NCBI RefSeq assembly: GCF_003316695.1
Contig: NZ_PDKB01000008.1
Coordinates: 1 to 64,000 of the forward strand
Source: Aliarcobacter vitoriensis
Lineage (GTDB): Bacteria > Campylobacterota > Campylobacteria > Campylobacterales > Arcobacteraceae
Length of the DNA stretch: 64,000 bases
Direction of reading: 5' to 3'
Positions 8,707 through 17,114 of the stretch are shown here, piece after piece. Below the pieces are notes generated by a model. The model saw only the letters and a program-made list of their open reading frames with translations, made no database searches and was not told the origin of the DNA. Within the stretch, counting starts at the first letter, position 1. Each line of letters begins with the position of its first letter. The position numbers and the translations under genes were made by a program.

Positions 8707-8788
8707 GGAAATTGGACTTTCTCAAAGAGAGTGCTTAAGCACAAGAGTCCAATTATTATTAAAGGGCTGGGACTGAAGTCCCAGTTCC
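8707..8788. other. Highly structured intergenic element (possible small RNA or 3' UTR element)
   Basis: The interval 8700-8950 holds no gene. A 9-bp closing stem (AATTGGACT 8710-8718 with AGTCCAATT 8746-8754) encloses two small hairpins, TCTC-AAA-GAGA and GTGC-TTAA-GCAC (8731-8742). It is followed by a second hairpin, CTGGGACT (8767-8774) with AGTCCCAG (8777-8784). The arms share GGACT/AGTCC, so the outer arms (8707-8718 and 8777-8788) can also pair at 10 of 12 positions, an alternative fold. There is no T-run after either hairpin, so neither looks like a normal intrinsic terminator. Confidence 0.5.
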
Positions 8789-8950
8789 ATAATATCTTTA
8801 AGCATGGGTTTCAAAGTATTTATTTAATTTTGAGATTAAAATTTCGATGATAAAAATATACTTTCCTTTTATACTTTGGAACTCATACTTAAGTGTATAT
8901 AAAACATCATAAAATAACTAAAATATATAAATATTAATTATATAATGGTA

Positions 8951-9928
8951 TTAATTTCTCTTTTGTCCAGATTTTGGAGAACTAACCTCTTTTTGTAAAT
9001 CTATACTTAGGTTGTTATAAAATAACTCACCATAATTTGTTTCACGATTTATCGTTTCGTATGCTTGTTTTATACTATTGTTGTATTTTAAAGCCTCTTG
9101 AAGTATTTTTAGGATTTTAACTGATTCCAAAAAATTTACATGTGATGGTGCTTCGATTGGTGAACTATAATATTTGTGCATTCTTTCAACCAAGTTTTTA
9201 TTTCTTATTTCAATAAAAACAGACTCTATAGGAGATTTGAAAAATAGTATTTTATTTTTAACATTTATAGATATATATGTTGTTTCCATTCCATATATTT
9301 TTCTTGAAAAAGAGTCAAATAGAAATAATTTCTTATTGTAGTTATTATTAAAAAGTTCATACATAAGTTCTAAAATTTTTATTTTTTCTTCTTTAGTAAA
9401 AAAGTTACCAATACTTGCAAAACAAAAACTCAAAATAGATTTTATAGAATACCACTCTGTTGTATCATAGTCATATCTTAACATTTGGTCAATTCTCTCT
9501 TGTTTTAGCTCTTCTATATCTGCACTTGTAGAATTTTTGTACACTTTTTGTACAGCACTATCTCTATACATTGGTCCTGGGAATTGTGCTTGTATTACAA
9601 ATCTTCTATTTTTTTCATGCTCAATTATATATTTTAATCTCCCTTTATAGTCTTCATCTATTATTCTTACTTCTTTTTGAGGTATTTGAGTAATAGATTT
9701 TATAAACTCATCGCCACTACAAGCATCTTCCCAAATATAGTTTGGATATCTAAAAATTTGACATATTTTATCTTGAATATCTTTATTTATTTCAACTTCA
9801 CTTATCTTGTCTATCCACGAAGTTATGGTTCTTCTGTCTTTGTTTAGCATTGATGCGAATTTTGATATACTTAAATTAGAACGATTAAAAATCTCTATAA
9901 ACTTATCTAGTGAAGATTTAAAATTCAT
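8951..9928 (-). CDS. HTH-type protein, candidate regulator of the prp cluster
   Basis: 325 aa, no named family recognised. Residues ~15-45 (NLSISKFASMLNKDRRTITSWIDKI) read as a helix-turn-helix. The remaining ~250 residues are mixed alpha/beta with no catalytic motif I recognise. It does not show the Fis/AAA+ architecture of PrpR, nor an obvious DUF2083 domain of the short-chain fatty acyl regulators. The gene is divergent from prpB across a 172-bp region containing a long dyad, the usual arrangement for a local regulator. Regulation of prp is inferred from position only. Confidence 0.65.
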   Translation of the reverse strand: MNFKSSLDKFIEIFNRSNLSISKFASMLNKDRRTITSWIDKISEVEINKDIQDKICQIFRYPNYIWEDACSGDEFIKSITQIPQKEVRIIDEDYKGRLKYIIEHEKNRRFVIQAQFPGPMYRDSAVQKVYKNSTSADIEELKQERIDQMLRYDYDTTEWYSIKSILSFCFASIGNFFTKEEKIKILELMYELFNNNYNKKLFLFDSFSRKIYGMETTYISINVKNKILFFKSPIESVFIEIRNKNLVERMHKYYSSPIEAPSHVNFLESVKILKILQEALKYNNSIKQAYETINRETNYGELFYNNLSIDLQKEVSSPKSGQKRN

Positions 9929-9980
9929 AAGCTTCCTTTAATAAAATTTCTGCATATTGTACATTAATTAAACAAAAAAT

Positions 9981-10020
9981 ACAAATTTTGAACATTTTAT
10001 AAAAAATGTATAAAAATTGT
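9981..10020. promoter_or_regulatory. 18-bp imperfect inverted repeat between the HTH gene and prpB
   Basis: The left arm 9981-9998 and the right arm 10003-10020 match at 15 of 18 positions as reverse complements, around a 4-base centre. It lies 45 bp upstream of the prpB -10 box and 53 bp upstream of the divergent gene's start. The best guess is the operator for the HTH protein. Confidence 0.55.
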
Positions 10021-10064
10021 AAATATGAATTATAAATAATACAATCATAAAAAATCAAAATAGG

Positions 10065-10070
10065 TATAAT
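10065..10070 (+). promoter_or_regulatory. prpB promoter -10 box
   Basis: A perfect TATAAT (10065-10070) 30 bp before the prpB ATG, with AAAGGAAG as ribosome site. A short leader of about 24 bases is predicted. Confidence 0.6.
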
Positions 10071-10100
10071 GACATTTAACATTTTTTTAAAGGAAGAAGT

Positions 10101-10988
10101 ATGACAAGTGCAGGAAAAAGATTTAGAGAAGCTTTAAAACAAGAAGCTCCATTACAAATTGTTGGAACTATCAATGCTTACCAAGCATTACAAGCTACAA
10201 AAGTAGGGCATAAAGCTATTTACTTAAGTGGTGGTGGGATTGCAAATGCATCTTATGGTTTACCAGATTTAGGTATGACAATGTTAGAAGATGTATGTAT
10301 TGATATTAGAAGAATTACTTCTATTTGTGATACTCCATTAATCGTTGATGCTGATACTGGTTGGGGACATGCATTTAACATAGCTAGAACTGTAAAAGAG
10401 TTTATTAGATATGGTGCTGCTGGACTTCATATTGAAGATCAAGTTGCTGCAAAAAGATGTGGACATAGACCAAACAAAGAGTTAGTATCTACTGAAGAGA
10501 TGTGTGATAGAATCAGAGCAGCTGTTGATGCTAAAAAAGAGTTAGACCCAGATTTCTATATCATTGCTAGAACTGATGCTCATGCAAGTGAAGGACAACA
10601 AGCTGCTATTGATAGAGCAAAAGCTTATGTTGCTGCTGGTGCTGATGCTATTTTTGCTGAAGCAATTCACACTTTAAAAGAGTACAAAGAGTTTACAGAT
10701 GCAGTAAAAATCCCTGTATTAGCTAACATTACAGAATTTGGTGCAACTCCAATGTTTACTACTGAAGAATTATCTTCTGTTGGTATTGATATGGTTCTTT
10801 ATCCATTATCAGCGTTTAGAGCTATGAATAAAGCTGCACTAAATGTTTACCAAGAGTTAAAAGACAAAGGAACTCAAGAAGCAGTTATTGACACAATGCA
10901 AACAAGAATGGAGTTATACGATATGTTAAATTACCACTCTTATGAGCAAAAAATGGACGAATTATTTTCAAAAGGAAAAGCTAAATAA
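10101..10988 (+). CDS. prpB: 2-methylisocitrate lyase
   Basis: 295 aa, full family length. It cleaves 2-methylisocitrate to pyruvate and succinate, the last step of the 2-methylcitrate cycle for propionate, in the cytoplasm. The isocitrate-lyase superfamily signature KRCGH is at 118-122 with active-site Cys120. The Mg-binding DADTGWG is at 83-89 and the substrate loop [11 protein letters not shown] at 41-51. It is the first gene of prpB-prpC-acnD-prpF, with a clear -10 and ribosome site. Regulation by the divergent HTH protein is likely. Confidence 0.95.
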   Translation: MTSAGKRFREALKQEAPLQIVGTINAYQALQATKVGHKAIYLSGGGIANASYGLPDLGMTMLEDVCIDIRRITSICDTPLIVDADTGWGHAFNIARTVKEFIRYGAAGLHIEDQVAAKRCGHRPNKELVSTEEMCDRIRAAVDAKKELDPDFYIIARTDAHASEGQQAAIDRAKAYVAAGADAIFAEAIHTLKEYKEFTDAVKIPVLANITEFGATPMFTTEELSSVGIDMVLYPLSAFRAMNKAALNVYQELKDKGTQEAVIDTMQTRMELYDMLNYHSYEQKMDELFSKGKAK

Positions 10989-11036
10989 TTAGCTTTTCGT
11001 ATTTTATTTAAAATTAAATCAAACTAAGGAGAAAAT

Positions 11037-12188
11037 ATGAGTACTACAAGTACAGAGTTTAAACCAAAAAAATCTGTTGCACTTTCAGGTGTAGCAGCTG
11101 GAAGTACAGCATTATGTACAGTTGGAAATACAGGAAATGATTTATATTATAGAGGATATGATATTTTAGAATTTGCTGAAAAAGCTGAATTTGAAGAGAT
11201 TGCATATTTAATAGTTCATGGAGAGTTACCTAATAAAGAAGAGTTAAAAGCTTATAAAGCAAAACTTAAATCTTTTAGAGATATTCCACAAGGTGTAAAA
11301 GTTGCATTAGAACAATTACCAAAAAATTGTCACCCAATGGATGTTATGAGAACAGGCTGTTCAGTTCTTGGAGCATTAAATCAAGAAGATGAATCTCATC
11401 CAAAAGCTGCAGCACAAGATATTATCAATAAATTAATGGCATCTTTTGGTTCTATGCTTTTATACTGGTATCATTTTGCATATAATGGAAAAAGAATTGA
11501 TGTTGTAACTGATGATGATACAATTGGTGGACATTTCTTACATTTATTACATGGTGAAAAACCAAGAGAATCTTGGGTTAAAGCTATGCACGTGTCTTTA
11601 ATACTTTATGCAGAACATGAATTTAATGCTTCAACTTTTACTTCAAGAGTAATTTCTGGAACAAATTCAGATATGTATTCTTGTATTACTGGTTCTATTG
11701 GAGCGTTAAGAGGTCCAAAACACGGTGGAGCAAATGAAGTTGCATTTAGAATTCAAGAAAGATACTCATCAGCTGATGAAGCAGAAAAAGATATCAAAGA
11801 ACGAATTGCTAAAAAAGAGATTATTATTGGATTTGGGCACCCAGTTTATGCTACAAGAGATCCAAGAAATGTTGTTATCAAAAAAGTTGCAAAAGAGCTA
11901 TCTGAAGAGAATAAAAATATGTTAATGTACGATGTAGCTGCAAGACTTGAAGAAGTTATGTGGGATCAAAAGAAAATGTTCCCAAATCTTGACTGGTTCT
12001 CTGCTGTTTCATATAATCAAATGGGAATTCCAACAGATATGTTTACTCCAATATTTATTATTGCAAGAGTTACAGGATGGGGTGCACACGTTATTGAACA
12101 AAGAGAAGATGGAAAAATAATCAGACCTTCAGCTAACTATACTGGACCAGAGCCAAGAGCTTACATACCTTTAGAAGATAGAAAATAA
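11037..12188 (+). CDS. prpC: 2-methylcitrate synthase
   Basis: 383 aa. It condenses propionyl-CoA with oxaloacetate. Citrate-synthase catalytic residues are visible: His229 (GPKHGGANE), His268 (GFGHPVY) and Asp319 (NLDWFS). The compact length and the context between prpB and acnD separate it from the 428-aa respiratory citrate synthase encoded at 51.8-53.1 kb. It has an AAGGAG ribosome site. The 48-bp gap from prpB has no terminator, so the two are co-transcribed. Confidence 0.95.
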   Translation: MSTTSTEFKPKKSVALSGVAAGSTALCTVGNTGNDLYYRGYDILEFAEKAEFEEIAYLIVHGELPNKEELKAYKAKLKSFRDIPQGVKVALEQLPKNCHPMDVMRTGCSVLGALNQEDESHPKAAAQDIINKLMASFGSMLLYWYHFAYNGKRIDVVTDDDTIGGHFLHLLHGEKPRESWVKAMHVSLILYAEHEFNASTFTSRVISGTNSDMYSCITGSIGALRGPKHGGANEVAFRIQERYSSADEAEKDIKERIAKKEIIIGFGHPVYATRDPRNVVIKKVAKELSEENKNMLMYDVAARLEEVMWDQKKMFPNLDWFSAVSYNQMGIPTDMFTPIFIIARVTGWGAHVIEQREDGKIIRPSANYTGPEPRAYIPLEDRK

Positions 12189-12196
12189 TTCTTTAA

Positions 12197-12226
12197 TTTA
12201 GGCTAAATTTAGCCTAAATTTTTTTT
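12197..12226 (+). terminator. Intrinsic terminator between prpC and acnD
   Basis: TTTAGGCT (12197-12204) and AGCCTAAA (12211-12218) form an 8-bp stem, extendable as a palindrome, followed by eight T. It begins 9 bp after the prpC stop and ends 19 bp before the acnD start, so it would attenuate transcription inside the operon. Confidence 0.75.
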
Positions 12227-12244
12227 ACAATAAATTTCAAAAAA

Positions 12245-14845
12245 ATGGAAAATAAAATGACAAATGACAAATATCTTAAACAGTTAGATGGTTTAGATGT
12301 TAAATATTATGATGTAAAAAGTGCTGTTGAAGATATCACTCCTGGTTCTTTTGCAAAACTTAACTATACTTCAAGAGTATTAGCAGAAAACTTAATTAGA
12401 AAATGTCCTAGTGAAGATTTAAAAGATTCACTAATTCAATTAATAGAAAAAAGAACAGATAAAGATTTTCCTTGGTATCCAAGTAGAGTAATCTGTCATG
12501 ATATTCTAGGGCTTACAGCTTTTGTTGATTTAGCAGGTCTTAGAGAAGCAGTTGCTTCACAAGGTGTAGATCCACAAAAAATCAATCCAGTTGTTCCAAC
12601 ACAATTAATCGTTGATCACTCACTTGCAGTTGAATGTGGTGGATATGATAGCGATGCTTTCCAAAAAAATAGAGATATCGAAGATAGAAGAAATGCGGAT
12701 AGATTTGATTTTATAAATTGGACAAAAAAAGCATTTGATAATGTTGATGTTATTCCTCCAGGAAATGGTATTATGCACCAAATCAACCTTGAAAAAATGT
12801 CTCCAGTTGTTCATAATATCGACGGGATTGCTAGTCCGGATACATTAGTTGGTACAGATTCACACACTCCTCACGTTGATGCTTTAGGAGTTATTGCAGT
12901 TGGTGTTGGTGGACTTGAAGCTGAAAATGTTATGCTTGGAAATCCTTCTTATATGAGAGTTCCAGAAATAATTGGAGTTGAGATAAAAGGTACAAGAGCA
13001 GCAGGAATAACTGCAACTGATATTGCACTTTCTTTAACATCATTTTTAAGACAAAACAATGTAATCTCTGCTTATTTAGAGTTCTTTGGAAGTGGAATCA
13101 AATATCTTGATTTAGGAGATAGAGCAACTATATCTAATATGACACCAGAATATGGTGCAAGTGCTGCTATGTTTGCTATTGATGATAGAACTATTGATTA
13201 TTTAAAAATTACAGGAAGAAGTCCAGAACAAGTAAAACTTGTTGAAGTTTATGCTAAAGCAAATGGTTTATGGGCAGATAGTTTAAGTGAAGCTACTTAC
13301 TTTAGAACTATTGAATTTGATTTAACAACAGTTACAAGAAGTTTAGCAGGACCTTCTAAACCTCATAAATTAGTACCTACTTCAACTTTAGATTCTGAAG
13401 GTATCACTAAAAAGATTGAGATTAAAGATGAAGTTATCCCAGATGGTGCTGTTTTAATTGCAGCTATTACTTCATGTACAAATACTTCAAATCCAAGAAA
13501 CGTTGTTGCAGCTGGACTTGTAGCTAAAAAAGCAAATGAACTAGGACTTACAAGAAAAAGATGGGTTAAATCATCTTTAGCACCAGGTTCTAAAGTTTCT
13601 GAACTATATTTAAAAGATTCTGGTCTTTTAACAGAGTTAGAGAAATTGGGATTTGGAATTGTAGGATTTGCTTGTACAACTTGTAATGGTATGAGTGGAG
13701 CTTTAGATCCAAAACTTGAAAAAGAAGCAGCTGATAGTGGAGTTTACACAACAGCAGTTTTATCTGGAAATAGAAACTTTGATGGAAGAATTCACCCATT
13801 TATTAAAGAAGCATTCTTAGCTTCACCTCCACTTGTAGTTGCTTATGCACTTGCTGGAAGTATTAGATTTAATATTGAAACAGATGTTTTAGGTAAAGAC
13901 AAAAATGGAAATGACATCAAATTAAAAGATATTTGGCCAAGCGATGAAGAGATAGATGCAATAGTTTACAAATCAGTAAAACCTGAAATGTTTGCAAAAA
14001 TCTATGATCCAATGTTTGCTAAAGGTTTAAAAGAGGCAGCTGAACCATTCTATAAATGGGATGCAAAATCTACATATATCCAAAAACCACCATATTGGGA
14101 AGACGAATTTATGACTATGCCAGCTCTTAAAAATTTAAGACCGCTTGGAGTTTTCCCAAATGATATTACAACAGATCACTTATCTCCATCAAATGCTATT
14201 CAAGCAAAAAGTGCTTCTGGAGAGTATTGTTTAAAAATGGGATTACCTTTAGAAGACTTAAACTCTTATGCAACACATAGAGGTGATCATAATACTGCAT
14301 TGAGAGCAACTTTAGCAAATCCAAAACTATATAATGAAATGGTTAAAGATGAGCAAGGTAATGTAAAACAAGGAAGTTTGACAAAAATTATGCCAGAAGG
14401 TGTTGAGTCAAGAATGTGGGAAGCAATAGAAACTTATATGGGAAGAAAACAACCATTAATTATTGTTGCTGGAACAAACTATGGTCAAGGAAGTTCAAGA
14501 GACTGGGCAGCTAAAGGTGTAAGACTTGCAGGTGTTGAAGTTGTGATTGCTGAATCAATTGAAAGAATTCACAGAACAAATCTTGTAGGTATGGGTGTTT
14601 TACCACTTCAATTTAAAGATGGTGAAACAAGAAATACTTATGCGATTACTGGAACAGAAACTTTTGATATTTTAGGAGATATTACTCCAAGATGTGATTT
14701 AACAGTTTCTATGACTAGAGCAAATGGTGAAAAAGTAGAATTTAAAGTTCTTTGTAGATTAGATACTTCAGCAGAAGTTGAAGTTTATAAAGCTGGTGGA
14801 ATTTTACAAAAATTTGCAAAAGATGTTATTGCAGCTAGTAAATAG
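12245..14845 (+). CDS. acnD: Fe/S-dependent 2-methylcitrate dehydratase (AcnD)
   Basis: 866 aa, aconitase A-like, forming 2-methylaconitate from 2-methylcitrate. The [4Fe-4S] ligands are visible at Cys411 (SCTNTSNP) and Cys477/Cys480 (CTTCNGMSG), with VDHSL (123-127) and the C-terminal swivel motif GTNYGQGSSRDWAAKG. AcnD enzymes work with PrpF, which follows, instead of PrpD, which is absent. Two starts are possible, ATG 12245 and ATG 12257. The second has GGAAAA ahead of it and may be the true one, making 862 aa. A terminator precedes the gene, so it depends on readthrough or its own promoter. Confidence 0.93.
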   Translation: MENKMTNDKYLKQLDGLDVKYYDVKSAVEDITPGSFAKLNYTSRVLAENLIRKCPSEDLKDSLIQLIEKRTDKDFPWYPSRVICHDILGLTAFVDLAGLREAVASQGVDPQKINPVVPTQLIVDHSLAVECGGYDSDAFQKNRDIEDRRNADRFDFINWTKKAFDNVDVIPPGNGIMHQINLEKMSPVVHNIDGIASPDTLVGTDSHTPHVDALGVIAVGVGGLEAENVMLGNPSYMRVPEIIGVEIKGTRAAGITATDIALSLTSFLRQNNVISAYLEFFGSGIKYLDLGDRATISNMTPEYGASAAMFAIDDRTIDYLKITGRSPEQVKLVEVYAKANGLWADSLSEATYFRTIEFDLTTVTRSLAGPSKPHKLVPTSTLDSEGITKKIEIKDEVIPDGAVLIAAITSCTNTSNPRNVVAAGLVAKKANELGLTRKRWVKSSLAPGSKVSELYLKDSGLLTELEKLGFGIVGFACTTCNGMSGALDPKLEKEAADSGVYTTAVLSGNRNFDGRIHPFIKEAFLASPPLVVAYALAGSIRFNIETDVLGKDKNGNDIKLKDIWPSDEEIDAIVYKSVKPEMFAKIYDPMFAKGLKEAAEPFYKWDAKSTYIQKPPYWEDEFMTMPALKNLRPLGVFPNDITTDHLSPSNAIQAKSASGEYCLKMGLPLEDLNSYATHRGDHNTALRATLANPKLYNEMVKDEQGNVKQGSLTKIMPEGVESRMWEAIETYMGRKQPLIIVAGTNYGQGSSRDWAAKGVRLAGVEVVIAESIERIHRTNLVGMGVLPLQFKDGETRNTYAITGTETFDILGDITPRCDLTVSMTRANGEKVEFKVLCRLDTSAEVEVYKAGGILQKFAKDVIAASK

Positions 14846-14846
14846 G

Positions 14847-14880
14847 TTTTAAGAGAGTTTTTGCTCTCTTAAAATTTTTT
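14847..14880 (+). terminator. Strong intrinsic terminator between acnD and prpF
   Basis: TTTTAAGAGAG (14847-14857) and CTCTCTTAAAA (14864-14874) form a perfect 11-bp stem with a 6-base loop followed by TTTTTT. It directly follows the acnD stop and precedes prpF by 57 bp. Confidence 0.8.
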
Positions 14881-14936
14881 AAAGAGATAAAAAATCTTTT
14901 TGAAAAGTTTTAAAAGTTTAAATTTTAGGAGAAAAT

Positions 14937-16115
14937 ATGAGTAGTTATGAACCACAAATAAGAGTTAAAGCAACATATATGAGAGGTGGAACTTCAAAAG
15001 GAACATTTTTTAATATAGCAGACCTTCCAAAAGAGGCACAAGAAGATAAAATAAAAAGAGATAAACTTCTTCAAAGAATAGTAGGAAGCCCTGATATTTA
15101 TAAACAACAAATGGATGGTATGGGAGGAGCAACTTCAAGTACTTCTAAAGCTATTTTAGTTGGAAAATCAACTGTTCCAAATCATGATGTAGATTATTAT
15201 TTTGGACAAGTTGCAATAGACAAAGATTTTATGGATTGGTCTGGAAATTGTGGGAATTTAAGCTCAGCTGTTGGACCTTTTGCAATTCATGAAGGTTTAG
15301 TTGATAATGTTCCACAAAATGGTGTTTGTTGTGTAAGAATTTGGCAAGCAAATATCAAAAAAACAATTCTTTGTTATGTAACAATGGTTGATGGACAAGT
15401 AAAAGAGATGGGTGATTATTATATAGATGGTGTTGCTTTCCCTGCTGAAGAGATTTTATTAGAGTTTGCAGAACCAGTTGACCCAAGTGAAGAATTATTT
15501 CCTACTGGGAATTTAGTAGATGATTTAGAAGTTCCAGGAATTGGTACATTTAAAGCAACTATGATAACAGCAGGTATTCCAACAATATTTTTAAATGCTA
15601 GTGATATTGGATATAAGGGAACTGAACTTCAAGCTGATATCAATAGTGATGCCGAAGCCTTAGCTAGATTTGAAAAAATTAGAAGTTATGGAGCTTTAAA
15701 AATGGGATTAATTTCTGATTTAAGTGAAGCAGAAACTAGACAACACACTCCAAAAATTGCCTTTGTTGCTCCAAAAAGTGATTTTATAACTTCAAGTGGT
15801 AAAGAAATAAAAGCAGATGAAATTGATTTACACGTACGAGCTTTATCAATGCAAAAACTTCATCACGCTATGATGGGAACAGCTTCTGTTGCTATTGGTG
15901 TTGCTGCTTGTATTGAAGGAACTTTAGTAAATATTGCTGCTGGTGGTGGAGAAAAAACTGCGGTTGAGTTTGGACACCCATCTGGAACACTGAAAGTTGG
16001 AGCTGTAATAAAATGCGAAAATGGTAAATATATTGTTGATAAAGCTACAATGAGCCGAAGTGCAAGAATTATTATGAAAGGTGAAGTTTATGCACCTGCT
16101 GATATTATGGGATAA
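14937..16115 (+). CDS. prpF: 2-methylaconitate cis-trans isomerase
   Basis: 392 aa. PrpF isomerises the trans/cis forms of 2-methylaconitate so that aconitase can rehydrate it, and is needed where AcnD replaces PrpD. Family features are the N-terminal MRGGTSKGTFF (16-26), GMGGATSSTSKA (62-73), DWSGNCGNLSSAVG, and the C-terminal HPSGTL. AGGAG lies before the ATG. A strong terminator upstream implies partial readthrough or a separate promoter in the T-rich 56-bp gap. Confidence 0.94.
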   Translation: MSSYEPQIRVKATYMRGGTSKGTFFNIADLPKEAQEDKIKRDKLLQRIVGSPDIYKQQMDGMGGATSSTSKAILVGKSTVPNHDVDYYFGQVAIDKDFMDWSGNCGNLSSAVGPFAIHEGLVDNVPQNGVCCVRIWQANIKKTILCYVTMVDGQVKEMGDYYIDGVAFPAEEILLEFAEPVDPSEELFPTGNLVDDLEVPGIGTFKATMITAGIPTIFLNASDIGYKGTELQADINSDAEALARFEKIRSYGALKMGLISDLSEAETRQHTPKIAFVAPKSDFITSSGKEIKADEIDLHVRALSMQKLHHAMMGTASVAIGVAACIEGTLVNIAAGGGEKTAVEFGHPSGTLKVGAVIKCENGKYIVDKATMSRSARIIMKGEVYAPADIMG

Positions 16116-16141
16116 ATAGAAATATTCTATAAGTAAAGTGA

Positions 16142-16175
16142 AAAAAAGGAGATAGATTTTCTATCTCCTTTTTTT
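16142..16175. terminator. Intrinsic terminator ending the prp cluster
   Basis: GGAGATAG (16148-16155) and CTATCTCC (16161-16168) form an 8-bp stem with loop ATTTT, flanked by A7 and T7, so it can work in both directions. It lies 33 bp after the prpF stop. Confidence 0.85.
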
Positions 16176-16188
16176 ATATCGATTATTT

Positions 16189-16229
16189 CAAAACTAATGT
16201 GATTTTGATATGGTAAAATAGTTTAAAAT
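16189..16229 (+). promoter_or_regulatory. Operator-like element and -10 before the lipoprotein hydrolase
   Basis: A 31-bp element (16189-16219) matches one at 19375-19405 at 27 of 31 positions. It contains TGTGA (16198-16202) and TATGG (16209-16213), half-sites offset by 11 bp, the spacing used by OmpR/PhoB-type regulators. TAAAAT (16224-16229) follows 10 bp later as a candidate -10, about 17 bp before the gene start. Confidence 0.55.
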
Positions 16230-16245
16230 ATATTTTTAAAACAAA

Positions 16246-17085
16246 ATGTTAAAATCTTTTATGAAATATACACTATTTATTTTTTTATCTTTTATATTTG
16301 TCTCTTGTTCTTCAAAAATACCTTCTATGGAAGAAAGAACAAATAGTGCTTTGAATTTTGCTACAAAAAATAGTTTGAGTAAATCTATTTTAAATAGTTC
16401 AAATTTTAATATTTTCTCTTTACAATCTCAAAATATAAATTGTGCAAATAAAACTTTAAATATTTATATAGAAGGAGATGGCTTATCTTGGATAAGTAAA
16501 AATCAAATTTCACCAAATCCAACACCTATAAATCAAACTCTTTTAAAACTATTATCTCTTGATAATAATAAATGTAAAGTATATCTTGCTAGACCTTGCC
16601 AATATGTAAAATCTTCAAATTGTAAACAAGAGTATTGGACAAATAAAAGATTCAGTAAAGAGATAATAGATAGTTTTGATGAAGTCTTAAATAGTTTAAG
16701 AACTAAATATCAAAATAGAGATTTTAATTTTATTGGATATTCTGGTGGTGGAGCAGTTGTTACTATTTTAGCTTCAAAAAGAGATGATATTAAAAATCTT
16801 ATTACAGTAGCTGGAAATTTAGATATAGAGAAGTGGGTAAATATCCATAATATTTCAAAATTAGATGGTTCTTTAAATCCAGCAAATTTTACTTCAAATC
16901 TTGAAAATATAAAGCAGTTTCACATAATAGGAATTGATGATAAAATAGTACCAAAAGATATATTTTTATCTTATTTTTCAAAGTTTAGTAATAAAAAGAA
17001 TATAGAGTATATTTATACGAATTCAAATCATAGTTGCTGTTTTGAAAGTGTTTTAAAAGAAGTTTTAAACAAAATAGAAAAATAA
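16246..17085 (+). CDS. Lipoprotein with alpha/beta-hydrolase fold
   Basis: 279 aa. The first 20 residues are a lipoprotein signal ending FVSC with lipidated Cys21, so it is anchored in the envelope. The nucleophile motif GYSGG (164-168, Ser166) is followed by a candidate acid in GIDDKIVP and a His in SNHSCC, completing an alpha/beta-hydrolase triad. Substrate is unknown; esterase or lipase-like activity is possible. ATG 16261 is an alternative start. It shares an operator-like element with the neighbouring autotransporter, so the two may be co-regulated by the two-component system at 19.5-21.8 kb. Confidence 0.75.
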   Translation: MLKSFMKYTLFIFLSFIFVSCSSKIPSMEERTNSALNFATKNSLSKSILNSSNFNIFSLQSQNINCANKTLNIYIEGDGLSWISKNQISPNPTPINQTLLKLLSLDNNKCKVYLARPCQYVKSSNCKQEYWTNKRFSKEIIDSFDEVLNSLRTKYQNRDFNFIGYSGGGAVVTILASKRDDIKNLITVAGNLDIEKWVNIHNISKLDGSLNPANFTSNLENIKQFHIIGIDDKIVPKDIFLSYFSKFSNKKNIEYIYTNSNHSCCFESVLKEVLNKIEK

Positions 17086-17109
17086 ACTAAGGCTTTTTGC
17101 CTTAGTTTA
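17083..17109. terminator. Bidirectional terminator between hydrolase and autotransporter genes
   Basis: TAAACTAAGGC (17083-17093) pairs with GCCTTAGTTTA (17099-17109) over 11 bp with a T5 loop, lying exactly between the two convergent stops. Confidence 0.75.
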
Positions 17110-17114
17110 AAAGA

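Noticed and set aside
6317-10100. A FecIR-type surface-signalling system with the STN receptor
   Set aside because: No sigma factor or FecR-like anti-sigma gene is found nearby; the 8951-9928 protein has an N-terminal HTH and is divergent from prpB.
12620-12814. Minus-strand ORF inside acnD, and a similar one at 13590-13799
   Set aside because: Both are antisense shadows of a highly conserved aconitase-family gene with no start signals.
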